Shown piece by piece: positions 61,679 through 64,000 of a stretch of DNA of 64,000 nt. The stretch is from an uncultured Bacteroidales bacterium (lineage in GTDB: Bacteria > Bacteroidota > Bacteroidia > Bacteroidales > F082). Within the stretch, counting starts at the first letter, position 1. Each line of letters begins with the position of its first letter. The notes under the pieces are model-generated. The model worked only from the letters and a program-made list of their open reading frames with translations. It ran no database searches and was not told where the DNA came from. The stretch lies in the NCBI GenBank assembly GCA_947303085.1, contig CAMYXP010000003.1:186001-250000 (forward strand), in the 5' to 3' direction. The position numbers and the translations under genes were made by a program.

Positions 61679-63526
61679 ATGTGCGGAATTGTAGCATACA
61701 TTGGTAAAAAAGACGCTTATCCTATTTTAATTAATGGATTGAAACGTCTGGAATATCGTGGCTATGACAGTGCCGGAGTAGCATTGTTAAACGATAAAAA
61801 CGAACTCAACGTTTACAAGACAAAAGGCAAAGTCTCTGATTTAGAGGCATTTACCAAATCCAAGGATATCAGCGGCCACATAGGTATCGCTCACACACGT
61901 TGGGCCACTCACGGCGAGCCTAATGACATCAACGCACACCCGCACCTCTCACGTTCAGGCAACATCGCTTTGATTCACAACGGAATCATCGAGAATTACC
62001 TTACAATCAGAAAGGAACTTGAGAATCGCGGTTATGAGTTTAAGTCAAGCACCGACACTGAGGTTTTGGTGAATCTCATTGAAGATGTGCAGCTTACGCA
62101 GAAAGTCGACCTTTTTGAGGCCACACGTATCGCTTTGAACCACGTGAACGGCGCTTATGCCATAGCTTTGATTGAAAAAGGTCATCCCGACACATTGGTT
62201 GCAGCGCGTAAAGGCAGTCCGATGGTTGTCGGAATCGGCAAAAACGAGTTCTTCATCGCTTCCGACGCCACCCCTATCGTCGGTTTGACATCGAAGGTGG
62301 TTTACATTGAAAATGAAGAGGTTATGAAGGTGAAGCTCGGCGAAGACCTGAAGCTCAAGACCATCGACGATGTTGAGATCACACCTTATATTCAAAAGCT
62401 CCAGCTGAACCTCGAGTCAATCGAGAAAGGCGGCTTCGACCACTTCATGCTGAAGGAGATTTACGAGCAGCCTACTACAGTGCGCGACACGATGCGCGGC
62501 CGTCTGCACGCCGACCTCGGCACCGTGACACTCGGCGGCATCTTCGATTATGAAAAGAAGATCCTCAACGCCCGCAACATCATCATCGTGGCTTGCGGAA
62601 CATCATGGCACGCAGGACTTGTGGGCAGTTACCTTATTGAATTATATTCAGGCATCCGCGTGAAGGTGGAGTATGCTTCGGAGTTCCGTTATCGTAACCC
62701 TGTCATATTCCCTGACGATGTCGTCATCGCCATCTCACAGTCGGGCGAGACAGCCGACACCCTTGCAGCCATTGAGATTGCGAAGGAGAAAGGCGCTACG
62801 GTTCTTGGCATCTGCAACGTCATCGGCTCATCGATTTCGCGTGTCACCGACGCTGGCGTTTACACACACGCAGGTCCGGAAATCGGTGTGGCTTCAACGA
62901 AGGCGTTTACAGCACAGGTGGCGGTTCTCACGATGTTCGCCATACGTCTTGCCGAACTCACAGGCTACATCCCGAAGTCGAAGATCATGGAACTAATCCA
63001 CGAACTTGATTTGATTCCTGAAAAGATTAAGACAACTTTGGAGAGAAGCAAAGACATCACCAAAGAGATTGCAATGCAGATGAAAGACGTCCACAACGCC
63101 TTGTATCTCGGCCGTTTGCAGAACTTCCCTGTCGCCCTCGAAGGCGCTCTCAAGCTGAAAGAGATCTCTTACATCCATGCCGAAGGCTATCCGGCGGCAG
63201 AGATGAAACACGGCCCTATCGCATTGATAGACAAAGACATGCCTGTCATCTTCATCGCGACAAACAAATCAACTTACGAGAAAGTCGTTTCCAACGTTCA
63301 GGAGGTCAAGGCTCGTCAAGGTAAGATTATCAGCGTGGTGACTGAAGGTGATGTTTTGGTGAAGGAGATGTCGGACTACGTCATCGAGATCCCTGATACT
63401 GAATGCACTTACGCGCCGTTGCTGGCTACTATCCCGTTGCAGCTCCTCGCCTACTACATCGCTGTGTACCGCGGATGCAACGTCGACCAGCCTCGTAACT
63501 TGGCAAAATCTGTTACAGTTGAATAA
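61679..63526 (+). CDS. glmS: Glutamine-fructose-6-phosphate aminotransferase
   Basis: 615 residues. It makes glucosamine 6-phosphate, the entry to UDP-GlcNAc, peptidoglycan and LPS. The N-terminal glutaminase begins MCGIVAYIGKKDA with nucleophile Cys2, and HTRWATHGEP follows. Two SIS domains show VACGTSWHAGL, SQSGETADT and AMKHGPIALID-type segments, and the C-terminus is LAKSVTVE. Length is normal. TATTTTTG at 61632-61639 is the likely -7 box. No glmS ribozyme was seen in the 184-base leader. Confidence 0.97.
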   Translation: MCGIVAYIGKKDAYPILINGLKRLEYRGYDSAGVALLNDKNELNVYKTKGKVSDLEAFTKSKDISGHIGIAHTRWATHGEPNDINAHPHLSRSGNIALIHNGIIENYLTIRKELENRGYEFKSSTDTEVLVNLIEDVQLTQKVDLFEATRIALNHVNGAYAIALIEKGHPDTLVAARKGSPMVVGIGKNEFFIASDATPIVGLTSKVVYIENEEVMKVKLGEDLKLKTIDDVEITPYIQKLQLNLESIEKGGFDHFMLKEIYEQPTTVRDTMRGRLHADLGTVTLGGIFDYEKKILNARNIIIVACGTSWHAGLVGSYLIELYSGIRVKVEYASEFRYRNPVIFPDDVVIAISQSGETADTLAAIEIAKEKGATVLGICNVIGSSISRVTDAGVYTHAGPEIGVASTKAFTAQVAVLTMFAIRLAELTGYIPKSKIMELIHELDLIPEKIKTTLERSKDITKEIAMQMKDVHNALYLGRLQNFPVALEGALKLKEISYIHAEGYPAAEMKHGPIALIDKDMPVIFIATNKSTYEKVVSNVQEVKARQGKIISVVTEGDVLVKEMSDYVIEIPDTECTYAPLLATIPLQLLAYYIAVYRGCNVDQPRNLAKSVTVE

Positions 63527-63532
63527 AAATAG

Positions 63533-63565
63533 AGTTAGATGACGATGTCGTCTAACTTTATTTTC
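63533..63565 (+). terminator. Terminator after glmS
   Basis: AGTTAGATGAC (63533-63543) pairs with GTCGTCTAACT (63547-63557), with one T-G wobble, around GAT, followed by TTATTTTC. It begins 6 bases after the glmS stop and overlaps the last codons of the convergent nitroreductase gene. Confidence 0.75.
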
Positions 63566-64000
63566 GGCACATAATGCACGCCGTCGACACGGTAATATGC
63601 TCTGCTTTCATCGACTGAAATCGGTGTCAGTTTGATATTTTCCGCCCCTTTTCCTACAGCTAAAATGGCTAAAGGCTCACATTTCAAGTCGAAATGCTCC
63701 ATAATATTTGCTTTGTTGAAGGCGCAAATCATCACGCAGTTGAGACCCATCTCGGTAGCTTTCAGCGACATGCTCTGCAACGAGATGCCAAGGTCGATGT
63801 CAATGATTTTTGTCTCCTGTGCCGAGGTGCAGACGATGATAAACGCCTCAGGCTCAGTGCCTTCGTAAGGAAGATGCAGCTCAGGCAACATGCCGCCAAG
63901 TTTGATGTTCTTCAAAACAAAATCAGCGTCCTCGCCTTTCGTCACGAGCTTGAAACGCAGCACCTGCTGGTTCTTTCCCGATGCGATTTTTATGTTCACA
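63535..64000 (-). CDS. Nitroreductase-family protein, 5' end outside window
   Basis: About 155 residues are visible; the frame is open to the window edge and the N-terminal 30-40 residues are missing. GKNQQVLRFKLV near the start corresponds to the FMN-contacting SGKNQQPWRF-type segment. GISLQSMSLKATEMGLNCVMI is the typical helix, and the C-terminal part has PLAILAVGKG. Members use FMN and NAD(P)H to reduce nitro compounds or quinones. The GTG at 63999 is not the true start. Confidence 0.85.
   Translation of the reverse strand, partial: VNIKIASGKNQQVLRFKLVTKGEDADFVLKNIKLGGMLPELHLPYEGTEPEAFIIVCTSAQETKIIDIDLGISLQSMSLKATEMGLNCVMICAFNKANIMEHFDLKCEPLAILAVGKGAENIKLTPISVDESRAYYRVDGVHYVPKIKLDDIVI

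Overview
The window reads as chromosomal DNA of a member of the Bacteroidota, most likely the order Bacteroidales. The basis is protein families largely confined to that phylum (DUF4831, DUF4199, DUF3127, DUF349, the four-helix-bundle-suffix family, a GlsB-like acyltransferase, paired beta-barrel proteins sharing a short N-terminal domain). Starts also lack clear Shine-Dalgarno sites, and promoters fit the TTTG-N17-20-TAnnTTTG pattern, clearest at 954-984 and 50749-50779. No tRNA, rRNA, CRISPR array or transposase gene was seen. Both ends cut genes: etfA on the left, a nitroreductase on the right.

Layout. 1-4.2 kb: etfA end, two envelope proteins with a duplicated N-terminal domain, and a DoxX/MauE-thioredoxin protein followed by a nine-cysteine secreted peptide. 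4.2-10.8 kb: SRP RNA, DUF4199 plus glycosyltransferase, heptose genes gmhA and a gmhB-like phosphatase, a sodium/solute symporter. 11-23.1 kb: TPR protein and gyrA, clpC, cca, miaA, then a reverse-strand row of small metabolic genes. 23.1-36.2 kb: a defence island on the minus strand, with a type I restriction-modification operon ordered hsdM-hsdS-ATPase-hsdR-GIY-YIG. The ATPase resembles the RloC/PrrC anticodon nucleases and sits between hsdS and hsdR, as prrC does in E. coli. Upstream of hsdM lie a membrane protein, a second GIY-YIG protein, a four-helix-bundle protein with structured leader DNA, and a uracil-DNA-glycosylase-family protein.

36.2-44.6 kb: pncB; ribH; an FMN-riboswitch-led ribD-ribE-ribBA operon; DUF349 plus aroC. 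44.7-49.7 kb: an overlapping trio made of an AmgK-like sugar kinase fused to a RapZ C-terminal domain, a MurU-like nucleotidyltransferase and an AddB-like PD-(D/E)XK nuclease; the first two point to peptidoglycan sugar salvage. 49.7-55.6 kb: a secreted EEP phosphohydrolase, a TlpA-like protein, mnmE with a G-domain insertion, and a stand-alone EF-G gene. 55.6-61.5 kb: a six-gene operon for a heterodisulfide-reductase-like electron-transfer complex with a membrane subunit, ending in the GlsB-like gene. Its promoter carries two identical 7-4-7 palindromes and an additional half-site. 61.7 kb on: glmS.

The most unusual signal is a dispersed palindromic repeat (GTCATTTCGA...GAGAAATC and its reverse complement), found both between genes and read in frame inside five protein-coding genes (ribD, ribBA 3' end, the kinase-RapZ fusion, the MurU-like gene, the Hdr membrane subunit). 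The other leading items are the RloC-like ATPase, the Hdr operon with its operator array, and the thiol-redox protein paired with a cysteine-rich peptide.
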